This document shows, in pieces, positions 1-7,035 of a stretch of DNA of 14,383 nucleotides (positions are counted from its first letter, which is position 1; each line of letters begins with the position of its first letter). Origin of the DNA: Verrucomicrobiota bacterium. GTDB lineage: Bacteria > Verrucomicrobiota > Verrucomicrobiae > Chthoniobacterales > UBA10450. The notes under the pieces were generated by a model, which saw only the letters and a list, made by a program, of their open reading frames with translations, was not told where the DNA came from and searched no databases. The stretch lies in contig QHOZ01000027.1 of NCBI GenBank assembly GCA_003219495.1, positions 1 through 14,383 of the forward strand, written 5' to 3'. The position numbers and the translations under genes were made by a program.

Positions 1-1
1 A

Positions 2-541
2 GAAAAGGATCGCGCGCAGCTTTTCAAAACCTTGAAAACGCGGTTCGAGAAAAACATGAACCGCCACAAGGGTCTCGACTGGGAAAACGTGCAGGCAAGA
101 TTGGAAACGAAAGCGGAGAAACTCTGGTCGCTCAATGAAATGGAAAAAACCGGCGGCGAACCGGATGTGATCGGCCACGACAAAAAGACCGGCGAATACA
201 TTTTCTTCGATTGCTCTGCACAAACTCCCAATGACCGCGTCAGTCTTTGTTACGACGACAAAGCATTGGCGGAAAGGAAAGAGCATAAGCCGAAAGGCAG
301 CGCGGTGGGAATGGCGACGGCGATGGGCGTCGAGCTTCTGACCGAAGAAGAATATTTCGAGCTGCAAAAACTAGGCGCGTTCGACACGAAAAGATCGAGC
401 TGGATCAAGACACCTCTTGAAATCAGAAAACAAGGCGGCGCGCTCTACTGCAATATTCGCTACGGCCGCGTCTTTGTCGGAACCAACGGCGCGGAGTCTT
501 ACTACAACGGCCGCGGGTTTCGCGGCTCACTGAGGCTCTAA
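2..541 (+). CDS. DUF4256 domain protein, 5' end outside the window
   Basis: The reading frame is open from the first bases to a TAA at 539-541, so the gene almost certainly starts upstream of the window. An internal TTG at 32 is possible as a start, but the in-frame residues before it (including QLFKTLKTRFEKN) read as genuine protein and match the family's usual N-terminal region. The visible part is about 179 residues, close to the full length of DUF4256 proteins (roughly 185-190 from memory). Recognisable family features are the NRHKGLDW segment, LWSLNEMEKTGGEPDV, an IFFDCSAQTP stretch and the C-terminal YYNGRGFRGSLR. The molecular function of the family is unknown to me. There is no signal peptide or membrane segment in the visible part, so it is probably cytosolic. 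It converges on the dgt-like gene with a 16-base gap and no obvious terminator. Confidence 0.85.
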   Translation, partial: EKDRAQLFKTLKTRFEKNMNRHKGLDWENVQARLETKAEKLWSLNEMEKTGGEPDVIGHDKKTGEYIFFDCSAQTPNDRVSLCYDDKALAERKEHKPKGSAVGMATAMGVELLTEEEYFELQKLGAFDTKRSSWIKTPLEIRKQGGALYCNIRYGRVFVGTNGAESYYNGRGFRGSLRL

Positions 542-557
542 ATCCCGCGTAACGAAA

Positions 558-1700
558 CTAATTCAGTAACGCGGCGGAATCGCCGGTGATGCGCGCGTAC
601 TCTTCCATCAAATAACGATCGGTCATTCCGGCGACGTAATCGCAGACTGTGCGGTGCAATCCTTCCTGCTCGACCCGCCCCGTTGCGACGTCGCCGAGCT
701 GGCCGGGATCCGCGACGTAACATTCGAAAACTTTTTTCAGCATCTCGCAAGCGCGCTGGTTCACTTCCGCGACCCGCGGATGATAATAAACGTTCGCGTA
801 GAGAAATTTTCGGAGCGCCGCGTTCGCCTTGCGCAATTCGTCGCTGTAACGGATCAGTTTCGCCGATTGTTTTCGAACATCGGCCCCGGTCTTGGGATCG
901 ACATCTGTGATTGCTTTCGCGCTCGTCGTCACGACGTCCTCGACCTGCACATCGATGATGTTTCGAATGATCAATTTGTGCAGCTCCGGTTCGCGCGCGT
1001 CCGGGTAATGCGCGAGGACGTGTTGCTGGCTGCGTTTCCAAACTTCGTTCTCCGACAATTGCGCCTCGGTGAGAATTTGGAAATCGACCGCGTCATCCAA
1101 ATCGTGACTGTAATAAGTGATCTCGTCGGCGAGATCGGCAATCTGCGCTTCGAGCGACGGAAATCCATCTTTGCGCTCGTGCTTCTGCAAACCTTCGCGG
1201 ACCTCGAAGGTGAGATTCAATCCCGGAAAATCCGGATACGCGTTCTCGAGCAGCTCGACGACGCGCAAACTCTGTTTGTTGTGTTCGAAGCCGCCGTGAT
1301 CGCGCATGCATTCGGCCAGAATTTCCTCGCCCGAATGTCCGAACGGAGTGTGGCCAAGATCGTGCGCGAGCGCGATCGCTTCCGCGAGGTCCTCGTTGAG
1401 CGAAAGCGCGCGCGCGATTGTCCGGCTGATCGATGCGACTTCGATTGAATGGGTGAGTCGCGTGCGCAAATGATCGCCCGTGCCGTTCAGAAAAACCTGC
1501 GTCTTGTATTCGAGCCGACGAAACGCGCGGGAATGAATGATCCGCGCCCGGTCGCGTTGAAACTCCGTTCGATAAGCGTGGCTTTGCTCCGGGTATTTAC
1601 GGCCCCGCGATTCCCCGGACTTTTGCGCATACGGCGCAAGCGTCGCCCGCTCGGTGGCTTCCATCTGTTCCCGCGTTCTCCAGCCGGCAGCCGCGCTCAT
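558..1700 (-). CDS. dgt: dNTP triphosphohydrolase, dGTPase-like HD-domain protein
   Basis: Predicted to hydrolyse deoxynucleoside triphosphates to the nucleoside and inorganic triphosphate in the cytosol, which influences dNTP pools. The 380-residue length fits the shorter 'dGTPase-like' class rather than the roughly 500-residue E. coli Dgt. The HD metal site is complete: RLTHSIEV gives H84, HDLGHTPFGH gives H113 and D114 with H117 and H122, and LADEITYYSHD gives D192 followed by H199 and D200. The N-terminal RDRARIIHSRAFRRLEYKTQV block and GGFEHNKQSLR are also typical. The start is ATG at 1698-1700. It overlaps the stop of the upstream membrane-protein gene in an ATGA, so the two are probably translationally coupled. 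The stop is TAG at 558-560. Substrate preference among dNTPs cannot be told from the sequence. The gene symbol is by family only. Confidence 0.93.
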   Translation of the reverse strand: MSAAAGWRTREQMEATERATLAPYAQKSGESRGRKYPEQSHAYRTEFQRDRARIIHSRAFRRLEYKTQVFLNGTGDHLRTRLTHSIEVASISRTIARALSLNEDLAEAIALAHDLGHTPFGHSGEEILAECMRDHGGFEHNKQSLRVVELLENAYPDFPGLNLTFEVREGLQKHERKDGFPSLEAQIADLADEITYYSHDLDDAVDFQILTEAQLSENEVWKRSQQHVLAHYPDAREPELHKLIIRNIIDVQVEDVVTTSAKAITDVDPKTGADVRKQSAKLIRYSDELRKANAALRKFLYANVYYHPRVAEVNQRACEMLKKVFECYVADPGQLGDVATGRVEQEGLHRTVCDYVAGMTDRYLMEEYARITGDSAALLN

Positions 1701-2044
1701 TGGTTCGATGTCGATCCTTGCGGGTCGGTTTTAAATTTCTGGCGCAATTCGCGCTGCGCGCGCCGGGCTTCCAATCTCAGCAACAACAAATCGAAAAGTG
1801 CCAGCAGCGACGCGGTAAAGGTGAGCCAAACGCACACGACCCAGAAGAAGATCACCAGCCACGGGTGTTCGTGCGGATTCAGGGCCGGCGCGAGAAACGT
1901 TAATCCTGAAAGCAAAAGCAGGACGGCGAGCCCAAGCAGCGCCGCCATCGCTTTGCGGCGTATATTTCGATCCCGGATCACGCCGCGCGTCGCGTGCACG
2001 ATGAACGACGTAGCCTGCAGCTCCTTGTCCTGCGGATTTTCCAT
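1697..2044 (-). CDS. small two-helix membrane protein, unknown function
   Basis: A 115-residue protein I do not recognise. Residues 1-30 are polar (MENPQDKELQAT, then a basic RDRNIRRK). Two hydrophobic segments follow, at about 31-52 (MAALLGLAVLLLLSGLTFLA) and about 61-87 (WLVIFFWVVCVWLTFTASLLALF). A charged tail follows, with LEARRAQRELRQKFK. By the positive-inside rule, both ends should be cytoplasmic, with a short outside loop carrying NPHEHP. The start is ATG at 2042-2044, preceded closely by AAGG. The stop TGA overlaps the start of the dNTP triphosphohydrolase in a 4-base ATGA, so the two form one transcription unit. The function is not inferred beyond a possible link to that enzyme. It is a better candidate than the longer antisense frame over the same bases because of its clear membrane topology and the ATGA junction. 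Confidence 0.75.
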   Translation of the reverse strand: MENPQDKELQATSFIVHATRGVIRDRNIRRKAMAALLGLAVLLLLSGLTFLAPALNPHEHPWLVIFFWVVCVWLTFTASLLALFDLLLLRLEARRAQRELRQKFKTDPQGSTSNQ

Positions 2045-2052
2045 CCTTGTCG

Positions 2053-2080
2053 ATCTTACAATTCAAAAAATCCAAGACAA
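2053..2080 (-). promoter_or_regulatory. possible weak promoter for the membrane protein/dgt unit
   Basis: Reading the minus strand, TTGTCT (complement of 2075-2080) lies 16 bases before TAAGAT (complement of 2053-2058). Each hexamer matches four of six positions of the sigma-70 consensus. Transcription from it would begin only a few bases before the ATG at 2044, giving an almost leaderless mRNA, which weakens the case. This 78-base stretch (2045-2122) is the only space between two divergent genes, so a promoter for each must lie in or near it. I see no clear candidate for the plus-strand gene. Confidence 0.22.
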
Positions 2081-2122
2081 ACGTCTTCTCACGAGCAAGG
2101 CGGGATGCTTTGATATGCGCCG

Positions 2123-2593
2123 GTGAAGAAAAAGAAGCGAACAACGGCCGTTCGAAAGAAGAAACCGGCGTCAAAAAAGAAAACCCCTCCAGCGGGTGGT
2201 TTGCAGAAACGACTCGACGCCGAATTCGCCGTCGCGGTGGCAAGCGCGAAGACTTACGTGCAGGATCCTTCGCGGTTGCGTCCGCTTTTTAACGAAGCCG
2301 TCAAAGAAGCGGTGTCGATGCCGCGGGGGCCGTTCGGCGAAAACTGGCCCTACTTTCATGCGATGTTGCGTCTGATTCGCTGCTACAGCGACGGCGTTTA
2401 TCGCGAAATTCCCGAAAGCACGCTCGTCGTGATCGTCGCCGCGATCGTTTACGTCGTGAATCCGCTCGATGTCATTCCCGACGCGCTCCCCGCGCTCGGT
2501 TATCTCGATGACGCAACGGTGATCGCGCTCGCCGTTCGCCGATCCCGTCAGGCGCTCGACGATTTCATGATTTGGGAAACGACGGCGTCGTAA
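2123..2593 (+). CDS. YkvA family (DUF1232) membrane protein, first of two tandem copies
   Basis: A 156-residue protein with the DUF1232/YkvA core near the C-terminus. It carries VVIVAAIVYVVNPLDVIPD followed by LPALGYLDDATVIALAV, at about residues 100-139. This is the family's characteristic hydrophobic helix, then a proline and aspartate turn, then a second helix. The N-terminus (1-26) is extremely lysine-rich, of the form MKKKKRTTAVRKKKPASKKK, and looks disordered. The start is GTG at 2123; the next in-frame codon upstream of note is a TGA at 2111, so no longer version exists. No good Shine-Dalgarno sequence sits at normal spacing. The biochemical function of YkvA proteins is not known to me. 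The downstream neighbour is a paralogue in the same orientation, 74 bases away. Confidence 0.87.
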   Translation: MKKKKRTTAVRKKKPASKKKTPPAGGLQKRLDAEFAVAVASAKTYVQDPSRLRPLFNEAVKEAVSMPRGPFGENWPYFHAMLRLIRCYSDGVYREIPESTLVVIVAAIVYVVNPLDVIPDALPALGYLDDATVIALAVRRSRQALDDFMIWETTAS

Positions 2594-2662
2594 GGCGTCG
2601 ATGTTGAGTAGCCAAACATCTCAGCTTTGACGCCGGCGCTCCCCGTGGCAATAAGAACGGGG
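2594..2662. repeat. inverted-repeat element between the two YkvA-like genes
   Basis: Two stem-forming arrangements fill the 74-base spacer. In the first, GGCGTC (2594-2599) and GATGTT (2600-2605) pair with AACATC (2615-2620) and GACGCC (2629-2634). The loop is 9 bases, with an 8-base bulge on the right arm. In the second, CCCCGT (2641-2646) pairs with ACGGGG (2657-2662) around a 10-base loop. Neither hairpin is followed by a T-run on either strand, so an ordinary intrinsic terminator is unlikely. The second hairpin ends 5 bases before the GTG start of the next gene and could mask its ribosome binding region. It could equally be a dispersed intergenic palindrome (REP-like) of the genome. I did not find another copy in the window. 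Confidence 0.45.
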
Positions 2663-2667
2663 CGGTT

Positions 2668-3087
2668 GTGAAACGGAAGACGACGAAACTGGCAAAAAGC
2701 GCGAAACGTAGCCGCGCGTTCACGGACGCTCTCGAGCGCGCGAGGTCGCTCGCAAAAAATCCGAAAGCGCTGCGCGCATTGTATGACGCAGCCACGCGCA
2801 AAATGGGCGCGCTGCCGAAAGCGCCGTTCAACGAGCTGTGGGGCTACTTTCAAACCATGCTGCGCTTGATTCGCGCGTACTATCGCGGCGAATACCGCAA
2901 CATCAGCGTGACGAATCTCGTTTTGATCATTGCCGCGATCATTTACGTGCTCAATCCCTGGGACGTGATTCCTGATTGGCTGCCCGGCCTTGGTTTCATC
3001 GATGACGCGACGATTCTCGCGTTCGCGTTTCAGAAGACGCGCGACACACTCGAAGATTTCACGAGCTGGGAAGGTAGCGCGCGCTAA
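2668..3087 (+). CDS. YkvA family (DUF1232) membrane protein, second tandem copy
   Basis: A 139-residue paralogue of the preceding gene. The DUF1232 core is clear: LVLIIAAIIYVLNPWDVIPD, then LPGLGFIDDATILAFAF, at about residues 86-122. The region before it (FNELWGYFQTMLRLIRAYYRGEYR) parallels FGENWPYFHAMLRLIRCYSDGVYR of the first copy, so the duplication covers about the last 110 residues. The lysine/arginine-rich N-terminus is shared in character but not in sequence. The start is GTG at 2668, with a GGGGCGG tract just upstream that also forms one arm of a hairpin. The stop TAA (3085-3087) overlaps by 3 bases the TAG of pdhC, which converges on it. The divergence between copies suggests an old duplication. 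The function is unknown. Confidence 0.87.
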   Translation: MKRKTTKLAKSAKRSRAFTDALERARSLAKNPKALRALYDAATRKMGALPKAPFNELWGYFQTMLRLIRAYYRGEYRNISVTNLVLIIAAIIYVLNPWDVIPDWLPGLGFIDDATILAFAFQKTRDTLEDFTSWEGSAR

Positions 3088-4421
3088 ACCAACAGCAGCG
3101 CGGGATTTTCGAGCAGGTGGCGCAGCTCTTTCAAGTAAACCGCGCCGAGAGCACCATCGATCACCCGGTGGTCGCAGCTCATCCAGATCGACATGCGCTG
3201 GCCGACAACGATTTGATCGCCATCGTCCGCGACCGGCGTTTTGTTGACCTTGCCGACGGCGAGAATGAATCCCTGCGGCGGATTAATGATCGCGCTGAAG
3301 GAATCGATTCCCATTCCGCCGAGATTTGAAACCGTGAACGAGCCGCCCTGAAATTCTTCCGGCTTCATTCGTTTGTTGCGCGCGCGCGTCGCGAGATCCT
3401 TCGCGGCCGCGCTGATCTCGCGCAGCGATTTGTTTTGCGCCGCGCGAATCACCGGCGTGAGCAATCCGTCTTCGATCGCGACCGCGACGCCAAGGTCGAC
3501 ATCGGCGAACTGAACGATTGAATCGCCATCGAACATCGCGTTCACTTTGGGAACTTTCACGGCGGCCATGACCGCGGCTTTCAGAACAAAATCGTTCACC
3601 GTGATTTTCGCCATGTCCGATTCTTCGCCGGCAGCTTTCAATTCCGCGCGCGATTCCATCAGCGGCGCAGCGTTGATCTCGATGTTGAGATAAAAATGCG
3701 GCACCGGTCCTTTGCTCTGCGTTAACCGCTCGGCAATTCCTCGACGCATTCCGGAAAGTTGAATGCGCGTTTCCCCTGCGGCCGGTTTCCTATCTGAAGT
3801 GGTCGCCGCTTTTTGCGGCGCGGCAGTTTTCGATTTTGCAGCACCGCGAACATCGGATTCGGTCACTCGGCCTTCAGGGCCGGTACCTTTCACGCTGGAA
3901 AGATCGACACCGAGCTCGGCGGCAACGCGCCGCGCGACGGGCGAAGCTTTGACGCGCGCTTCGTCTGATTTGTCGACTTTAGCGACCGGCGTCGTTTCTT
4001 TTTTCGCAGGCTCAGCCGGCTTCTCAGATTTTTTCTTTTCCTGAGGCGGCGCGGTTTCTTTTTCTTTCTTGTCAGCCGGCGCAGGTTTTTCAGTTTCCGC
4101 CTGCGGCTTCTTTTCCTTTTTCTCTTCGGCTTTTGGTTTCTCTTCTCTTTTCGGCGCGTCTTCCTTTTCCTTCGGCGCTTCTTCGCCTTCGACGCCGATG
4201 AACGCGATCTTGTCGCCGACGTTCACCTTCTCGCCTTCCTTCACAAAAATCTCAGTGAGGGTTCCATCTTCCGGCGACTCCCATTCCATCGTCGCCTTGT
4301 CGGTCTCGATTTCGGCGATGACATCACCCGCCGAAACTTTGTCGCCCTTTTTCTTTTTCCACGCGACGAGAGTTCCCTCCGTCATCGTGTCGCTCAGCTT
4401 CGGCATTTGTATTTCAGGCAT
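3084..4421 (-). CDS. pdhC: pyruvate dehydrogenase E2, dihydrolipoamide acetyltransferase
   Basis: Core enzyme of the pyruvate dehydrogenase complex; it moves acetyl groups from lipoamide to CoA. The 445 residues show a single lipoyl domain (1-79) with the lipoylated lysine K42 in ETDKATME. A long linker of mostly K, E, A and P follows (about 82-156). Then comes the peripheral-subunit-binding domain (157-193: KASPVARRVAAELG, then GTGPEGRVTESDV) that holds E1 or E3. The catalytic domain (about 216-445) contains SNLGGMGIDSF and the active-site motif DHRVIDGA, giving H418 and D422. The E2 identity rather than 2-oxoglutarate or branched-chain E2 is supported by the adjacent E1 genes of PDH type. 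The start is ATG at 4419-4421, 6 bases after the pdhB stop. The stop TAG (3084-3086) overlaps the stop of the convergent YkvA-like gene. Confidence 0.95.
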   Translation of the reverse strand: MPEIQMPKLSDTMTEGTLVAWKKKKGDKVSAGDVIAEIETDKATMEWESPEDGTLTEIFVKEGEKVNVGDKIAFIGVEGEEAPKEKEDAPKREEKPKAEEKKEKKPQAETEKPAPADKKEKETAPPQEKKKSEKPAEPAKKETTPVAKVDKSDEARVKASPVARRVAAELGVDLSSVKGTGPEGRVTESDVRGAAKSKTAAPQKAATTSDRKPAAGETRIQLSGMRRGIAERLTQSKGPVPHFYLNIEINAAPLMESRAELKAAGEESDMAKITVNDFVLKAAVMAAVKVPKVNAMFDGDSIVQFADVDLGVAVAIEDGLLTPVIRAAQNKSLREISAAAKDLATRARNKRMKPEEFQGGSFTVSNLGGMGIDSFSAIINPPQGFILAVGKVNKTPVADDGDQIVVGQRMSIWMSCDHRVIDGALGAVYLKELRHLLENPALLLV

Positions 4422-4427
4422 GACTCG

Positions 4428-5411
4428 TTAGGCGTAGCAGACTTTCTTTACCGCGCTCGTCAATCGGTCCGCGTTCGGCAAAACAAACTTCTCGAGTTTT
4501 TCATTGTAAGGCACCGGGACATCCTCTTGAGAAACGCGCAGGACCGGTGCGTCGAGCTCATCAAAAATGTTCTTCTGGATGCGATAACAAACCTCCGCGC
4601 CGACGCCGCAGAACGGACGATCCTGCTCGACAATGACCACGCGATGCGTTTTCGCGACCGAATTGTAAATCGCTTCCTCGTCCAACGGTTTGATCGAGCG
4701 AAGATCGACAATCTCCGCGGAAATATCTTCCTCCTCGAGCTGAGCTGCGACCGACAGCGCAAGCGGAACCGTTTGCGCGTAGCAAATGATCGAGACGTCG
4801 CTGCCTTCGCGTTTCACTTCCGCTTTGCCGAGCGGGACCAACAACTCTTCATCCGGCGGCTCCACCATTCCTTTCGAACTGTAGAGAAGCTCGGATTCGA
4901 GGACGAGAACCGGATTATCGTCGCGCACTGCGGTCTTCAACAAACCCTTCGCGTCGCGCGGCGTTGCCGGCGTGCAGACTTTCAAGCCCGGCACATTTGC
5001 GAACAAACACTCGGTGGCGTGCGAATGCGTGGCGGCGAGCTGATGGGCCGGGCCATTTGGTCCGCGAAACGTGATCGGAATATTGAATTGACCGCCCGAC
5101 ATCATGAGCATGTTCGGCGCGTTATTCACGACTTGATCGAAGGCGACGAGAGAAAAACTGAACGTCATGAACTCAACAATCGGCCGCAGACCTGTCATCG
5201 CCGCGCCGATTCCGAGTCCGGCAAAACCATTTTCGCTAATCGGCGTGTCGATAATTCGTTTCGGGCCAAATTTCTCGAGCAAGCCCTGGCTGACTTTGTA
5301 AGCGCCTTGATATTCCGCGACTTCCTCGCCCATCAGAAAAACATTCGGGTCGCGCGCAAGCTCTTCGGCGAGCGCTTCGTTCAATGCCTGACGGTAAGTA
5401 ATCTCCCTCAC
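4428..5411 (-). CDS. pdhB: pyruvate dehydrogenase E1 component, beta subunit
   Basis: Beta subunit of the heterotetrameric E1. With the alpha subunit it forms the thiamine-diphosphate active site that decarboxylates pyruvate and acetylates E2 lipoamide. The 327 residues are the normal length. Family signatures are MGEEVAEYQGAYKVSQGL, DTPISENGFAG (E60 is the expected catalytic glutamate that activates the cofactor), RPIVEFMTFSF, GPAHQLAATHSHATECLF, PGLKVCTPATPRDAKGLL and the C-terminal VDLRSIKPLDEEAI, typical of the transketolase C-terminal domain. The start codon is GTG at 5409-5411, and it overlaps the pdhA stop (TGA 5408-5410) as GTGA. This is an arrangement for coupled translation of two subunits needed in equal amounts. 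The stop TAA (4428-4430) lies 6 bases before pdhC. Confidence 0.95.
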   Translation of the reverse strand: MREITYRQALNEALAEELARDPNVFLMGEEVAEYQGAYKVSQGLLEKFGPKRIIDTPISENGFAGLGIGAAMTGLRPIVEFMTFSFSLVAFDQVVNNAPNMLMMSGGQFNIPITFRGPNGPAHQLAATHSHATECLFANVPGLKVCTPATPRDAKGLLKTAVRDDNPVLVLESELLYSSKGMVEPPDEELLVPLGKAEVKREGSDVSIICYAQTVPLALSVAAQLEEEDISAEIVDLRSIKPLDEEAIYNSVAKTHRVVIVEQDRPFCGVGAEVCYRIQKNIFDELDAPVLRVSQEDVPVPYNEKLEKFVLPNADRLTSAVKKVCYA

Positions 5412-6385
5412 GGTTTGTCTCCGTTGAAATAAGCGTACTGGTAAACGTCTTCCACCGGCAGCTCGGGACTTTCCTCGGCGAACTTCACCGACTCGAGCAC
5501 AGTTTGCTTCGCTTTTTTGTCGAGCGCGTCGAATTGCTCGTTGGTCAATTTTCCTTCGCGCGTGAGCTGCGCTCGCAGACGAATGATCGGATCGTCGAGC
5601 CGATATTTTTCGAGCTCGTCTTTTGTTCGATAACTCGCCGGGTCGGACATCGAGTGGCCGCGGTAACGATAGGTCCGCACTTCCAAGAACGCCGGATGCG
5701 GATCTTTGCGGATCGACGCGGCGACTTCCGCGACTTTATCGCGCACTTCTCGGAAGTTCATGCCGTCGACGATGTCGCCTGGAATATCGTAACCCTCCGC
5801 GCGATCGACGATTTGCTTCAACGATGTCGATCGTGTGACGGATGTGCCCATGGCGAAGAGATTGTTTTCGCAAATCAAAATGACCGGGAGCTTGTAGAGC
5901 GCGATCAGATTGAGCGCTTCATGAAACGCGCCCTGATTGATCGCCCCGTCGCCGAAAAAGCAAAGCGTGACGCGATCTTCCTCGCGATATTTCGACGCAA
6001 ACGCCAAACCTGCCGCCAACGGCACGTGCGCGCCGACGATGGCGTGCCCGCCGTACATGTGGCGTTGCTTGTCGAAGAAATGCATCGACCCGCCGAGACC
6101 GAGCGTGCAACCGGTCGCTTTGCCGAAGAGCTCCGCCATGCATGCGTTTGCGCTTGTTCCGCGCGCGAGCGCGTGGCCGTGATCGCGATAGGCAGTGATG
6201 ATGTAATCATCGTCACGAACGGCGGCGACGGCGCCAACGACTACCGCTTCCTGGCCGATATAAAGATGACAGAAGCCGCCGATTTTCTGCGCCTGATATT
6301 GCTGACTCGCGCGTTCCTCGAAACGACGTATCAGCAGCATCATCGCGAGCATCTCGACTTCGTCGCGTTGCTCGGACCGCTGCAT
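5408..6385 (-). CDS. pdhA: pyruvate dehydrogenase E1 component, alpha subunit
   Basis: Alpha subunit of pyruvate dehydrogenase E1, 325 residues. The thiamine-diphosphate/Mg motif is intact: GDG at 145-147 (FFGDGAINQGAFHEALN) to NN at 174-175 (ILICENNLFAMG). Other conserved features are the N-terminal IRRFEERASQQY, GFCHLYIGQEA, AYRDHGHALARG, GGSMHFFD, HAIVGAHVPLAAG and the YRYRGHSMSDPASYRT loop (about 239-254), the conserved loop near the active site. These point to pyruvate rather than branched-chain 2-oxoacid substrates, although the families are close. The start is ATG at 6383-6385, 6 bases after the stop of the DUF6580 gene, and the end overlaps pdhB. No E3 (lipoamide dehydrogenase) gene is in this cluster, so it must be supplied from elsewhere. 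Confidence 0.95.
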   Translation of the reverse strand: MQRSEQRDEVEMLAMMLLIRRFEERASQQYQAQKIGGFCHLYIGQEAVVVGAVAAVRDDDYIITAYRDHGHALARGTSANACMAELFGKATGCTLGLGGSMHFFDKQRHMYGGHAIVGAHVPLAAGLAFASKYREEDRVTLCFFGDGAINQGAFHEALNLIALYKLPVILICENNLFAMGTSVTRSTSLKQIVDRAEGYDIPGDIVDGMNFREVRDKVAEVAASIRKDPHPAFLEVRTYRYRGHSMSDPASYRTKDELEKYRLDDPIIRLRAQLTREGKLTNEQFDALDKKAKQTVLESVKFAEESPELPVEDVYQYAYFNGDKP

Positions 6386-6391
6386 CGAGAA

Positions 6392-6982
6392 TTACGCGGC
6401 GCGGGGAAATGCAGCTCCAGCGCGATCCCGGCTGGCGCTTCGACCAAAGTTCATGCACGCCACGAAAACGAGGGTGAAGAACAGATCGCTGAGCAATGTG
6501 TTACGGAAAAACATCCAGGTCGGCGTGGCGCTGTATTGCGGCAACCCGACCGTGAGCGCTTGAGTCAGTCCGGCGAAAGTTTTTGCGTAACCGGGATCGC
6601 TCCACCACGAAGCCGCGTTCGTGACGAAATAGAAGATTGTCGATCCTGCGATTGAGGCCGGGAGCAAAGTTTTGAGCGAAGCGCGATTTTGCAGTGCAAC
6701 ACCAAGCAAGCCGACGAGCACGAGCGCAAAGTAATGGCTGATCATCTCCGCCTGGACCAAACGAGCGCCGTAGATGTAGTTCAAAAACAAATCCGAAACG
6801 AACAGCGCGCCAAGCGGCACGGTGAATTTGAAGCGTGGCGGAAAATAAACCGCGCCGCAGAGCGCGATTGCGGCCAGCGGCGCGAAATTCCCGAGCCACG
6901 GGGCCTGGCCGGAATGAATCAACAGCGCCATCGCGATCCGATAAACGACAGCCGATAAAATTAGAATGAGAGCCGGAATCAT
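6392..6982 (-). CDS. DUF6580-type putative membrane transport protein, first gene of the pdh operon
   Basis: A 196-residue, strongly hydrophobic protein with about six membrane segments: 1-22, 31-47, 54-72, 79-97, 107-127 and 161-181. The motif order GNFAPLAAIALCGAVYF, PLGALFVSDLFLN, IFYFVTNAASWW, then GLPQY and RNTLLSDLFFT matches my memory of the DUF6580 family. That family resembles substrate-binding S components of energy-coupling-factor vitamin transporters. The substrate is unknown. The gap to pdhA is 6 bases, so the two are almost certainly cotranscribed, with this gene leading. The start is ATG at 6980-6982. The tail (GRSASRDRAGAAFPRAA) is hydrophilic and positively charged, so it is probably cytoplasmic. 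No ATPase or ECF T-component gene is nearby. Confidence 0.75.
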   Translation of the reverse strand: MIPALILILSAVVYRIAMALLIHSGQAPWLGNFAPLAAIALCGAVYFPPRFKFTVPLGALFVSDLFLNYIYGARLVQAEMISHYFALVLVGLLGVALQNRASLKTLLPASIAGSTIFYFVTNAASWWSDPGYAKTFAGLTQALTVGLPQYSATPTWMFFRNTLLSDLFFTLVFVACMNFGRSASRDRAGAAFPRAA

Positions 6983-7035
6983 TGATAGAACCTTAACCGT
7001 CCTGCGAGAGATGCAAAGCCGATTTGCCTAAGGTA

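Noticed and set aside
654..1448. 264-codon open frame antisense to the dNTP triphosphohydrolase gene
   Set aside because: Same reason: the opposite strand carries a complete HD-domain enzyme with all metal ligands.
4407..5432. 341-codon open frame on the plus strand, antisense to pdhB
   Set aside because: It covers the textbook pdhB gene almost exactly and its product resembles no family. Such shadows are common with this base composition.
5504..6655. 383-codon open frame on the plus strand, antisense to pdhA and the DUF6580 gene
   Set aside because: It is a mirror of real genes with strong codon bias. The translation is rich in Arg/Asp/Glu with no domain, and it crosses the junction of two clear minus-strand genes.
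7013..7027. Hairpin GCAAA/TTTGC as terminator after the sulfatase gene
   Set aside because: The stem is only five bases with a five-base loop and no T-run follows on the minus strand.
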